DNA from: Nemania diffusa
Taxonomy: Eukaryota > Ascomycota > Sordariomycetes > Xylariales > Xylariaceae
DNA length: 64,000 bases
NCBI GenBank assembly: GCA_038501195.1
Contig: JBBPUQ010000001.1
Location: 806,001 to 870,000 of the forward strand
Direction: 5' to 3'
This document shows positions 1-11,640 of this stretch, piece after piece. Within the stretch, counting starts at the first letter, position 1. Every line of letters starts with the position of its first letter. A program made the translations under genes and the position numbers. Under the pieces are notes generated by a model, which was not told the DNA's origin, ran no database searches, and saw only the letters and a program-made list of their open reading frames with translations.

Positions 1-378
1 CAAGCAAACCAGTGCGGGTCGGGACATCCAAGTGTCTTGGGTCATCTGTTGGTGGGGTTGCGTTACCTAGGCCGAGTGACCCTCTCGCTCTATCTGTCGT
101 GTGCAAAGCCGACCTGAACCTCAACCCTCTAACCTGTCTCAAATCTTAACTACAAACCAGCTCTACACCCAGCCAAACCATTCACCACCACTCCCGCCCT
201 ACCCTGTTACCTATTCAGATCCACGGTACTCTGGGGGACTTGTAGGTAGTGTGTCTGTCTGTCTCTAGCTACGATTTCAGAAGAAGCCGTCAAGATTACT
301 TCCGCCGCAGACGAACAGGACAAGCTGGGGAAGCGCAAACTCTCAAACGGAGGCCTTCCCTTCTCCCCAAAGAGAACC
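1..378 (+). promoter_or_regulatory. Upstream and 5' leader region of the E1 gene
   Basis: There is no ATG anywhere before 379, and the sequence is pyrimidine-rich (CT-rich tracts, repeated tgtctgtctgtctc). This suits a promoter and 5' leader. An open frame without ATG runs from about 281 to 384 into the first ATG, so this stretch is most likely transcribed leader. No clear TATA box is visible. Confidence 0.5.
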
Positions 379-3300
379 ATGACCGTAAGTTGGAAAAAGA
401 AAAAGAGAACATATTACCTACCTATGTTGCATATGGACATACATTGTTGTCTGCCTGTCCCCTTCCCCTCTCCCTTGTCCCCCCCCCCAGCCATGCATGA
501 AGGCACACATTATACATGCTCCTCTCTGTTTGCCTGCAGAGACTTCGAGCGCTGATCGTATTTTTCTCTCCATAGGACACCAAAATGGCCGCGGGCGGCG
601 AAGTCGATCTTGTCACCCGGCTACAGGTCGACGACTCAGTCATCTCGGACACGGCCGAAATCGATGAGTCCCTCTACAGCCGACAGCTCTACGTCCTGGG
701 CCACGAGGCCATGAAGCGCATGGGTGCCTCGAATATCCTCATCGTTGGTCTCAAGGGTCTCGGTGTTGAGATTGCCAAGAATATCGCTCTTGCTGGTGTC
801 AAGAGCTTGACCCTCTATGATCCAACCCCCGCTGCCATAGCTGATCTCTCTTCCCAATTCTTTCTGCACCCCGAAGACGTTGGCAAACCCCGCGATGTTG
901 TCACTGCGCCTCGTGTCGCCGAGCTGAACGCATACACTCCTGTTCATATTCACAAGTCTTCTAGGTATGTCGCATATCTATGCTTAAGAAATTTCTTTTG
1001 TTTACTGTTGATTCCTCGCTTATATGATCACTTGCTAACCCTTGTGCTCGCAGTCTCACCGAAAACCTAGGCGAGCTCGACAAATATCAGGTAGTGGTCC
1101 TAACAAACCAGCCGTTGCAAGACCAACTCATCATCGGCGACTACTGCCACTCAAAGGGTATCTACGTCGTATTTACCAGCACATACGGATTGTTCGGCTC
1201 TATATTCTGCGATTTCGGCGACAAATTTACATGCATTGATCCTACTGGCGAGAACCCCGTCAACGGAATAGTAGCAGGTATCGACGAGGAGGGCCTTGTC
1301 ACTGCGCTCGACGAGACGCGGCACGGCTTGGAAGATGGCGACTACGTCATCTTCTCTGAGCTTGAAGGCTTGGAGGGGCTCAACGGTGCTGAACCTAGAA
1401 AGATCACAGTAAAGGGCCCCTACACCTTTTCTATCGGTAATGTTTCTGGCCTGGGCGTGTACAAACGAGGCGGCTTGTTTCAGCAAGTGAAGATGCCTGC
1501 TATTATCGATTTCAAGCCTATATCTACTTCCCTACGTGAGCCCGAGTTTGTTCAATCCGACTTTGCCAAATTTGATCGGCCTCCACTACTTCACGTAGGT
1601 TTCGAAGCCCTTAACGCATATATACAATCACAAGGTCACCCTCCTCGCCCGATGAACGACGATGATGCTACTGTTCTGGTTGGCTCGGTCAAGGCTTTCA
1701 TCGAGAAGGAAAAGCTCGACTTGCAAATTGGCGAAAGCGAGGAGAAGATCATTCGGGAGCTGAGTTACCAGGCACAAGGTGACCTTAACCCCATGGCTGC
1801 TCTCTTCGGCGGTCTGGCTGCTCAAGAAGTTCTGAAAGCTGTATCTGGAAAATTCCACCCAATCAAGCAGTGGTTTTACTTGGATTCATTAGAGTCAATT
1901 CCTACGAGCTCGGTCCGAAGTGAGGAGCTCTGCAAGCCCATTGGATCGCGATACGATGGACAAATTGCTGTATTCGGCTCAGAGTACCAGGAAAAACTTG
2001 GGAATGTGAAACAGTTCCTCGTCGGCGCTGGTGCTATTGGGTGTGAGATGCTCAAGAACTGGGCCATGATCGGTCTCGGTGTAGGACCCAAGGGAAAGAT
2101 CAGCATTACAGACATGGACTCCATTGAAAAGAGCAACCTGAACCGACAATTTTTATTTAGATCTAAGGATGTTGGCCAGATGAAGAGTGATTGTGCTGCT
2201 AAGGCGGTAACAGCCATGAACCCGGATCTGAATGGCCATATCGTGTGCTTGAAAGATCGCGTTAGTCCCGAGACTGAGCACATCTTTAATGAGGACTTCT
2301 GGGAGGAGCTAGATGGTGTAACAAATGCGCTTGACAACGTCGAGGCGAGGACTTACGTTGATAGGCGATGTGTGTTCTTCCGCAAGCCTCTCTTGGAGAG
2401 CGGTACTCTCGGCACAAAAGGCAATACCCAAGTTGTTCTCCCCAAACTAACTGAGTCGTACTCGTCGTCTCAAGACCCTCCGGAGGTGTCATTCCCAATG
2501 TGTACTTTGAGGAGTTTCCCAAACAAGATCGAGCACACGATCGCTTGGGCTCGAGAGCTCTTTGAGACCTCGTTCGTTAAGTCTGCTGAGACTGTTAATC
2601 TTTATTTGACTCAACCGAATTACCTTGACTCGACCTTGAAGCAGGGGGGTAACGAGAAGCCAACTCTGGAAACAATCCGAGATTACCTCGTGACGGAAAA
2701 GCCGCTGAGCTTTGAGGACTGTGTTATTTGGGCACGCATGCTGTTTGAAGATAAGTATAACAACGTCATCCAACAGCTTTTGTTCAACTTTCCCAAGGAT
2801 GCGGTCTCCTCGAGCGGCGCCCCGTTCTGGTCTGGGCCGAAGCGAGCACCTGATGCGCTCAAGTTTGATGCCAAGAATCCCACGCATTTTGGTTTCATCG
2901 TCGCCGCTGCCAACCTTCATGCGTTCAATTACGGTATCAATACAAAGGGCATTGACAAGACGCTATACGCTAGTGTTCTAGATAACATGATTGTTCCTGA
3001 CTTTACACCCGACCCTGGCGTTCAGATTCAGGCTAACGATAGTGACCCCGTAAGTATTCCTACTTTTACGGATGCGGGTTATATGATTAGTTACTAATGA
3101 ATGTTGGGTAACAGGATCCAAACGCGAATAAATCTTCGCCCTTCGGCGATGATGTCGAGTTGCAGAAAATAGTTGACAGCCTACCAGCGCCCCAAACGCT
3201 GGCCGGATTCAAATTAACCCCAGTAGAGTTTGAGAAAGACGACGATACGAACCACCACATTGACTTCATAACCTTCGCTAGCAATTTGCGGGCCGAGAAC

Positions 3301-3855
3301 TACAAAATCGAGCAGGCCGATAGACACAAGACGAAATTTATTGCGGGCAAGATCATTCCGGCCATTGCCACGACGACTGCCTTGGTTACTGGACTAGTTG
3401 TCTTAGAGCTGTACAAGATTATTGATGGCAAGGATGATATTGAACAGTACAAGAACGGGTTTATCAACCTTGCACTCCCGTTCTTTGGCTTCAGCGAGCC
3501 GATTGCGAGTCCCAAGGTGGAATGGGAAGGTGTTGGTGGTGTTAAGCTGAAGATGGACAAGATTTGGGACCGGTTCGATTCGGAAGACGTGACTCTGGGC
3601 GAGCTTCTTAAGAACTTTGAGGCGGAGGGACTGACTATTGGTATGCTCAGCTCTGGGGTGAGCTTGCTCTACGCTAGCTTCTTCCCAGCTGCCAAGCGCA
3701 AGGCGCGGACTGCAATGAAACTGAGCGCACTTGTGGAGGAGGTATCAAAGAAGCCGATCCCCAAGCACCAAAAGGACGTCATCTTTGAGATAGTAGCCGA
3801 GGATACGACAGGAGAAGATGTTGAGGTGCCTTATATTAAAGTTCGGACACGATAA
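379..3855 (+). CDS. uba1: Ubiquitin-activating enzyme E1 (Uba1)
   Basis: This E1 enzyme adenylates ubiquitin with ATP and loads it on its own cysteine as a thioester before transfer to E2s; it is essential in nucleus and cytosol. Exons read 379-384, 576-964, 1054-3049 and 3115-3855, giving about 1043 aa, the normal Uba1 length. The N-terminal inactive adenylation repeat begins with [21 protein letters not shown] and [12 protein letters not shown]. The active adenylation domain has [14 protein letters not shown] near residue 455. The catalytic cysteine lies in [14 protein letters not shown] (about C615). The C-terminus carries the ubiquitin-fold region. The first ATG (379) gives Met-Thr and is followed at once by a GTAAGT donor. 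Alternatively translation starts at the in-frame ATG 585, and the intron 385-575 is then in the leader. Identification is certain; the exact start is not. Confidence 0.97.
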
Positions 3856-4730
3856 TTGGATTGATGCCTAAAAGGTATCATGGCGCCGATGCATCTAGTA
3901 ACAGCATCTAGATTTTTGGCGGTGCTCACCACTCCACTCGGGTAGTATGGTTTCGACGGGATAGATAGACCATGTTTTGGGTGGGAGTCGCCGTTGCTTG
4001 ATTGTGTAAGAATTAGCAACACAAAGGATTTTCTTTATACTCGGAAAACTAGCTAGGGCTAAACAAGTTCCGATTCCTGTGAAAACTCGACTTCTCTATC
4101 TTACTAAATCACGAGACTCACTCTAGTCATTCTATGTTCATTTGGAACATGAGAGACTGCTAGCGACGATGTATTATGAGATGAGGCTTCAATTGTAAGT
4201 TGGCTGGCGATGACTAATATCTCGGGGAGATCTAGAGCACGAGGCCGCGAACGTGTTCTCGACAGTATCCACATGTGCGATTAGTGATGATTTTAGTTCC
4301 CAGACATGACTATAGCGCACTTTACGTGGCTATATGTAATCATCAATAACCCCAAAGTATGCGTAGATTTTCGATGAAATAATGGGGACTACCCCACATG
4401 ACAAAGCAAGATGCGCATACCTACATCCTTACTATAGGTATGCGGACGGTTATAGGCTATTGAACTTGCCTCTAATAAAGTTGACGTGACAAACAAATAG
4501 TACCTATCTAGCTATGGACAAGATTGGATGTCTAATAGGCGTCTACAGTTATTAGTAAGTATTATAGTTATAATTATTATAGATGACGGAGGAGAATATA
4601 GCATATTACAGCATTCTACTCTAGCTGTCTCCTATAACTAAGAGGGAGTTTGGTTATTATCAAAAACAAAGTAAAACAACCCCGCATCAGATAGCCTTTT
4701 CATTATAACTGTCGAGACTGCCACTTCGGG
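3856..4730. other. Intergenic spacer without recognisable gene
   Basis: This spacer covers the 3' flank of the E1 gene and the distal upstream region of the glutathione transferase gene. It is AT-rich, with stop codons in all frames and no long or family-like open frame. I see no repeat or RNA gene in it. Confidence 0.6.
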
Positions 4731-4740
4731 TATTTATATA
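4731..4740 (+). promoter_or_regulatory. TATA-like element of the glutathione transferase gene
   Basis: The sequence tatttatata lies only 17 nt before the first in-frame ATG (4757) and about 280 nt before the internal ATG (5021). If this is the working TATA box, transcription would begin at or after 4757 and favour the internal start. Inferred from position and composition only. Confidence 0.4.
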
Positions 4741-4756
4741 CTCACCTGTATAGCTC

Positions 4757-6630
4757 ATGCACTTTCGACCAAGTTCGCAAGCTCCAGCGAGACTCACGAA
4801 TCTGTATAGCTACACATCTGTATCCGCATATTCATCGACTGGGAGAGGAATCCTGAATTGTCGTCTACCGACTCCAGTGAAGAACCACATCAGCCAGCAG
4901 CGCGTATACTCTATCGTCACCCCTGCTCGTGCCCTCACGCAACAGTTAGATAGTTCACTGCGAACCAGGTCTTCGTCAATTGAAACCTCGAAAAGCTCAA
5001 CACCTCTCATATTCAGCAGAATGGTGAACCTCCCAATCCCCCCTTCCCACCTACCATGCTCCTCATCCCGTTCTCCGCATCTGACTAATTACCCGCAACA
5101 TAGGCTTCGACCACCGGCAAGATCACGAACTGGGTGGCGCCGGGCGACAAGTCGGGCGAGTTCAAGCGGCAGGCGAGCTCGTTCCGCGACTGGATCAGTG
5201 ATGCGCCTGGCGCTAAGTTCCCGGCTGAGAAGGGGCGGTATCACCTCTATGTTAGCTATGCTTGTCCTTGGGTACGTCTCCTTTCTTCTTTTTTTTTTTT
5301 TTTTGGTCTGGAAGATTTTACTCGGGTTCTTGAGTAGGAGTGGTGATGAAAAGGGGGTAAGATGAGAAGAAATGAGAAGATAGGAGATAATTCTGCAGTG
5401 ATGATGCTGATGCTTTTGATACGCACAGGCTCATCGCACACTTATCGCGAGGAAGCTGAAGGGTCTTGAGGACTTTGTGTCTTTCTCTGTTGTGCATTGG
5501 CATATGGGGGAGAAAGGTACGTGCTATTCTTTGACTCCTTCTACAACATTTAGTATTTTCTACCTCCTATCTTACTAAAGAGCGTACCTATCATGGCACT
5601 CAAGAGCCATGCTCATTCCCCCCAAGCATCTATCTCCCCATCGACATCTTCAGAAAAATAAATAGAATAAAAGATATTCAAAACTGACACAACCCCAGGC
5701 TGGCGCTTCGCCACCCCCTCAGACACCGACGCCGCCGGCGAGAACGTGATCCCAGACCCCGTGCCAGGCCACGAGTCCTTCACGCACCTGCGCGACCTCT
5801 ACTTCAGCGCGGACCCGGCGTACGCCGGGCGGTTCACCGTGCCCGTGCTCTTCGACAAGGTGGCCGGCACCATCGTGAACAACGAGAGCAGCGAGATCCT
5901 GCGCATGTTCGGCTCCGTGTTCGACGCCCAGCTGCCCGCCGCCTACGCCGCCGTGGACCTGTACCCCGAGGTGCTGCGGGGGGATATCAATGGGGCGGGC
6001 GAGTGGACGTATGACTTGATTAACAATGGTGTTTACAAGAGCGGGTTTGCGACGACGCAGGAGGCGTATGAGAGGAATGTTACCGCGCTGTTTGGGGCGC
6101 TGGATAGGGTTGAGGGGATCTTGAAGGGGAGTGGGGGGCCGTACTTCTTTGGGGATGTCTTGACCGAGACGGATGTTAGGCTGTAAGTCCTCACTTTTGG
6201 TTTCGTCCGCGATTACTTTCCTCTCTCCTTTTTTAGCATGCCGCGCTCTGCTCAGAGTAGCATCACATCACCCACCCACCCCCTCCACCACCGCCATAAT
6301 CAACAACCCAGATCCCCTCCCCTCTCACACCAGCTAACCCCCCTCAGCTTCGTGACCCTAATCCGCTTCGACCCCGTCTACGTGCAGCACTTCAAGTGCA
6401 ACATCCGCGACATCCGCAGCGGCTACCCGGCCACGCACCGCTGGCTGCGCAACCTGTACTGGGGCGAGCACGCGGCCGCCTTCGGCCCCGCGACCACCAA
6501 CTTCCTGCACATCAAGAACCACTACACCAAGAGCCACACCCAGATCAACCCCTTCTCCATCTGCCCCGTCGGTCCCCTGCCCGATATCCTGCCGCTCGAC
6601 GAGGAGGTCGCGGCCGTGAAGGGCCTGTAG
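4757..6630 (+). CDS. Omega-class glutathione transferase / glutathionyl-hydroquinone reductase (ECM4-type)
   Basis: Five exons are inferred: 4757-5023, 5104-5271, 5429-5516, 5699-6182 and 6348-6630 (429 aa from ATG 4757, 341 aa from ATG 5021). The thioredoxin-fold half contains YHLYVSYACPWAHRTLIARK, with the CPWA active-site cysteine typical of the Ecm4/YqjG family. This family reduces glutathionyl-hydroquinones or acts as a thiol transferase. The helical half contains VPVLFDK, NNESSEILRM and FFGDVLTETDVRLFVTLIRFD. The segment 4757-5020 encodes about 88 residues rich in Arg, Ser and Thr with almost no acidic residues, like a mitochondrial presequence, and continues in frame into Met-Ala-Ser. 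Two in-frame starts could therefore give mitochondrial and cytosolic forms; the TATA position favours the short one. The gene lies tail-to-tail with bms1. Confidence 0.93.
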
Positions 6631-6928
6631 GTGTTTCTTGTTCTACTCTAGGGGAGAGGCTGGGGACTTGGCGATTTGTAGGGAACTTATTGTAGCATCT
6701 TGAGGGATTAGTGGATGTGAAGAGTATACAGATAGCCTAGTTGAAAATGTCACCTCAGTCCTCACCCCTTATTGAAACGCTAACGTTAAACTGCGAGTGC
6801 TTAAACGTGTAAGACCATGTTAAAATATTATAGCCCGAAGTCGCGTTTAGTTATATACGAATCAAGTACAACAAGCAATTCCCAAACTCCATCGATTATT
6901 TTTCTACCTAGCCATATATACTCCCTCC

Positions 6929-9900
6929 CTACCTCCTCCTCTTCCCCCCACCCCCCTCCGCCTCGCCCTTCCTCTTCTTGCCCTCGCGCTGCCAATACTC
7001 CTGCTTCTCGCGGCGTTCCCTCGCCTCCTTCTTCTCGTTATTAGCAGCCATCTTTTTGCGGAACTCGACGCGCTTCTCCTCTTTCTTGGCGCGGCGCTTG
7101 GCTACCGTGTCCTTGCGCACGGTAGACAGCTTCTGCATGAGGGCGCGCGCGCGCTTCTCCTCGCCGCCGAGCACCACCGCGCGCTTCTGCATGTACGTGT
7201 CGTGCTTCTGGGGCTTCATGCGCACGATCTGCGACTTGAAGGGCAGCTCGGCCGCGAGCGCGCGGGGTACCTTGAGCGGGTTGAAGTGCCGCGCTGCGCG
7301 CTCGATGGGGCGGTACTTGCTGTCCGCGTTCTGCGGCGTCGGAAGGTTCTGGTCGCGGCGCACCTCGCCGGTCAGGCGCATGGGTTGCCAGTCGCCGAGA
7401 CGCTCCGTGACGGGGTTGTAGAAGCGGTGGGGCTTGATGGGATACCATGCTCTTAGGAACACGAGATCTCCCATCAGGATCTTGTCCTCGAATGTTGCTC
7501 GGAAGTGGCCTTCTGGTTTTGATAAGGCCCTCTTGATCTGTCCCCTGATTCCAGAGACGGTCTTTATGGAAGCGCCTTCAAACTTGGCGATCTCGAGACT
7601 GGTATTAAACATGTCCTTGATGAAAGCCGTATTTTTGTAGATCTTAGCAGGTACACCTGTTAGCTTCAACTTCTTCACGATCTCGTAACTTTGATCGACA
7701 CTGAGCACCGTCCCAGTTGCTGCTACTCGGAATCCTGGATTTTCCGAGGAAAACGATTGGAAACAAGTAAAACTTGTGTTTGGCGCGATGAAGGGGCCCC
7801 AGAAGGCGGCATAACAAAACGAATGCTCCGGTGAATACTTGAGCATTCGGTGGCGAACTCGTTCTTCCCACGAATGAAGCATAGGCATTGCTTGGAATCT
7901 GTAGATTAAAATCAGCAATGGTTCTAAAGGGTAATTGTTCACAAAGTGGAGAAATAAAATGACTTACCGTCTCCAGCCCGCTGAGAAAATAAGGGGGTCA
8001 TTGTTCTTCAGGATTTTCTTATGCCATCTATGTTTCCTCATTCGCACCTGGAGGAATCCGAACCGCTCCTCTAGCGGAGATAGGCTGCCGATGATAAGGG
8101 GTCTGCGCGCCGAGAAATTCAAGATGAACTCCGCCGGAACCTTTTCTAAGATGACGGAGACGTATTTTCCAGCTGCGAGGCCTTCGACGGCTAGCCTTTG
8201 CCGCTCGTCCAGGCCCTCGAACTCAGCCTTGTTAATGTCGATCTGCTTCTGCAGGTTCGCCTTTTGTGACTCGTACCTAGATGGCAGACTTTGTCAGAAG
8301 GTGGATTATTAGCATCGGGGGAATAATTTCATACCACTCATCTTCTCCGAATTCTTCCTCGCGTTGTTCCTTTCCAAAACCCTCGCGATCTTCTTCTTCG
8401 AAGCGCTGTTTAAGCTCTTCTTTCCTTGCTGCATTCTTTGCTCTCTCCGCTTCTAGCGAGTCAGCCTGTTCTGGCTGTTTTGTTTCATTTTCGCCGGCTT
8501 CCAAATCTTCAAAATCGCCCCAGCCTTCGATTTCCTCATCGTTCTCGTCGCCTTCATCACCATCCTCTCCAAACCCTTCAAAGCCATCCTCGGCAGTCCC
8601 CCCTCGGTTTTTTGTTGATGTGAATCGTTGGCGAAGCAGCTCGACATTGTCTTCCAAAGACCACTTCACTGCCAACTGATCGTAGTCTTCAGAAGTTAGC
8701 CGAGGGACAGAAGTGAACTCTAGGTAGTTATCATCCTCTTTGTTTGCGCTGAAGAATTCATCCTCAGAATCCGCCTCTATATCTTCCTCATCCTCCTCTT
8801 CGGCGACTTCAGCCTTCCATCTCTCGAGGACGTCACGAGCAGTCAGTTGCTCGTCATACATCAACCTTGCGAGATCTGCAGTACGGTAGGACGGCGTTTG
8901 CCTCTGGAGACCTTTGGCTCTTGCAGTGAGATCGGCTCGCCATTTTGCGGCTAATTCATCATCATCATTGTCATCTTCAGCCCCGTTGTCGAAATCCGAG
9001 CCGAGATCAGAGTCGCTATCGGCAAACTCGAGATCGTCGCCTGGCTTGTCATCATCCTGGTTTTTGAATAGCCTGCCGAGTTTCCGTTCCTTCAGGTCAG
9101 ACTCCTCATCCTCCTCTCCGCTATTGAACTCTTCATCTCCGGAGAGATCGCCTTCAAATTCATTACCGCTGCCCTCATCATAATCATTTTCTTCCCCCAC
9201 AGCTCTCACTGTTCGCTGACTTTTACGCCCGGAATCTCCGGCCTCGTCATCCAAGGTATCAACGATATGGTCACCGGATGTAAATAATTGCAGTCCGTTT
9301 TCGGTCTGACCGAGGACCCGGCCTCCGCTCTGAAGTCCGATGATCATTTCTTCACCCAGGCCGCGCTCCGAATCTGCAGGGGCATCTTTGTCGAAGTGGA
9401 ACCCTTTCTCTCGATTGATCCAGATAGCAGACCCCTCAATCTTGAGTCCTTGGCGGTCGGAGAAGGGAGCGTGCATCTTCTTGTCTTTTTCGTCTAGTCG
9501 TTTTCGTCCAGTTTGACCGGTGGCCTTGGCTACAGCAACCTGCTGGGCGGGTGAAGGACAAGGGTCCGGCAGGGCCTCACATCTTTTCACGGTGAAATCT
9601 CCCACTCCCGGTATATGCACTTTTTGATTCTCTAAAGAGAAGTTTACTCCTCCTCGAAGATAACCGTATATTGCAACCGAGCGATCACATTTAGCGTCCT
9701 CCTCGATTTGATTAGGATGTGTAAGGTCTCTCAGGCTGTCGCCCAGTATGTAGCTATGCGAATTCTTCCAGACGAGAGGGCGGGGGTTTTTCATGACAGA
9801 GAGAAACCTAGACAAGTTGTGGATCTCTCGGTCAGGGTATCTGCCGTTAATAACACCTTCAAGCTATGGTTAGTCTTGTAGTATTGGACTAGAGTGGGTT

Positions 9901-10647
9901 GGAGTAGCTTAGATTACCTGATAGGTAGAAAAGATGAGCGCCCTGGTAGAGCTCGCTCCATAGTCGATGCTTGAGCGTTTTTTTGGCATCCTTTAAATGA
10001 TGAGGCTTCTTGAAGAGGTCCAGATGCGTGAGAACGGAAAAGACATTTCCAGGCATGCCAGTCGCGGAAAGTATATTCAAGAACTCCATAGTTTCCATTT
10101 CGAAGCCGAAGTTCCCATCGATCAACAAAACAACGACATCAGCTATCTTCGCAATGTCAACCATGGCGGCTAGCTCGGCCGGGCATTCAACGAAAGTTAG
10201 CCTCTGCTTTCGAGAGGTGACGACGGTGATGGGGCCCGTAGGATCGGAAATTGTTTCTTTGGTGTAGCGCTTAACAAGGGATTTCAATAAGGTGGTCTTG
10301 CCGACGCCCGGAGGCCCGATAATTGCGACGAGGCGAGGGGGTGGTTCCGTGTCGGGCGTGCGGTCGGCTTGGGGGACATGGAGCCGCTTTTCTCTAGATT
10401 CCAGACACGTTAGCTCATGTGTAGTAACCGCACGTACACGATGTCCTCTACCTAATATCATGCGTCCTTGCAGCAGCCCTCGCGAGTTTTCCAGGTCTGG
10501 AGAATCCGAAGGCCTTGGGGTTGTGATCTAGGCATTCCGAGTTAGCGTAGCTGGAACAAGAGTTGCAATTGAAGCAGGTCACAAACCCCCTTGAGGCTTT
10601 TTCTTCTCCTTCGCCTTCCTATGCGGTTTATGCGCCTGATCCTCCAT
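6929..10647 (-). CDS. bms1: Ribosome biogenesis GTPase Bms1
   Basis: Bms1 is the GTPase of the SSU processome that recruits Rcl1 to pre-ribosomes in the nucleolus. Six exons are inferred on the minus strand: 10647-10587, 10527-10452, 10393-9918, 9856-8335, 8276-7968 and 7898-6929, totalling 1137 aa as expected for the family. The N-terminus reads MEDQAHKPHRKAKEKKK, then NPKAFGF. The G1 loop is GPPGVGKTT (about residues 72-80). LFYLSGVINGRYPDREIHNL and GYLRGGVNF follow the GTPase domain. The middle (about residues 340-650) is very acidic (Asp/Glu runs). The C-terminal half has FGFLQVRMRKHRWHKKILK, GWRRFQAMP, FWGPF and VSGIRGQIKRAL, and ends in a Lys/Arg-rich tail. The junction at 9918/9856 rebuilds LSGVING exactly, supporting the splice choice. 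Confidence 0.96.
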
Positions 10648-11640
10648 GATGGGCGAGACTACGACAACAGCTCGACTTTCGAAGACGTAGGTACTACGCG
10701 ATAGTTGTTGGATAGCGATCGCGACTCGGCAGAAAAATACGGCGAAGACGCTGAACTTTCTTTATCGATAGCGATAAGATAAATATTTCATATTAGATAA
10801 TCAAATACTTAGCAAGGGAGCTGAGGCTGAGTCCTTGATCTCTAGAATGCTTGATTTAGTAAAGCGTATTCTGTAGACTAGGGTCGCTTTACTGGGGTAA
10901 CCTATGTAGACAGTAAATTTAGTTTTAGAGTGGATCATAGATTCGCAGTGATTGATCTATCAACTTTGTAGCTTTTAACGCGAATTATTCAACAACATCA
11001 AGACTCCAAATATTGAATAAAATATAATAAAAAGCCCTTTCAATTTCACATCCAACAAACCTAGTTGCATATAAATAGCTCAATTATTAAACACTGTGTT
11101 AGTAAAGCATACGCAGTAGGGCCCTAGTAAGTAAAAGGGGCCCCCTCAGGTATTATCTGCCACGCTGAAGTTGCTGAGCTTTGGCCAACCGCCAAACCCC
11201 CTGTACAACACTTCCCGAGAGGCTTACAGTGGCTTGCCTAGCGGTATAACTTGAACCTTTTACAGGGGGGTAGGATTGTCTAAAGGTATAGAGCCCACCT
11301 GTCTAAGCCCAATATACCAGAAGGTATGAGCCCAACTTATCTACTGCGTAGGTACAGCTAAAAAACTAGTCCCTTTTAGTAAAATATGTGGGTCATCTCA
11401 CTTGAAGCTTTACTATGTTTGGTAAAGCGTGAGTTGTCTATGCGATCTTTCGGCATCGAATGGTGCACAGCTGTCCCTGACCTTTCGGCATCGAATCCGC
11501 GGTATCTGAAATAAATCACAAACCTCTATGCTCTTGCAGCTTTACTCGGTGGTTAAAAGGTATTCATACTCCCCATTCCTCCCCTTCTTGATTCCCATCT
11601 CATTCCTACCGTGAGTCCAACTATTTCAGCTTTGTACAAG
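10648..11640. other. AT-rich intergenic region between bms1 and the protease gene
   Basis: No coding signature is visible. The part next to 10648 is the bms1 promoter (the two genes diverge). The middle is AT-rich and carries a degraded repeat (10958-11060) also found near 17966. Short stretches around 10850 and 11400 resemble each other in inverted sense (tagtaaagcg / gtaaagcg), suggesting remains of a mobile element. The last 100 bp are the protease gene leader. Confidence 0.5.
10958..11060. repeat. Degraded dispersed repeat, copy 1
   Basis: The first 34 bp match 17966-17999 with two mismatches (core tagcttttaacgcg). Further downstream the two loci still align loosely, with many differences of C-to-T/G-to-A type. 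This looks like two old copies of one element altered by repeat-induced point mutation; that cause is inferred. Confidence 0.5.

Noticed and set aside
5746..6630. Glutathione transferase as two separate genes
   Set aside because: Canonical introns join all parts in frame into one ECM4-type protein.
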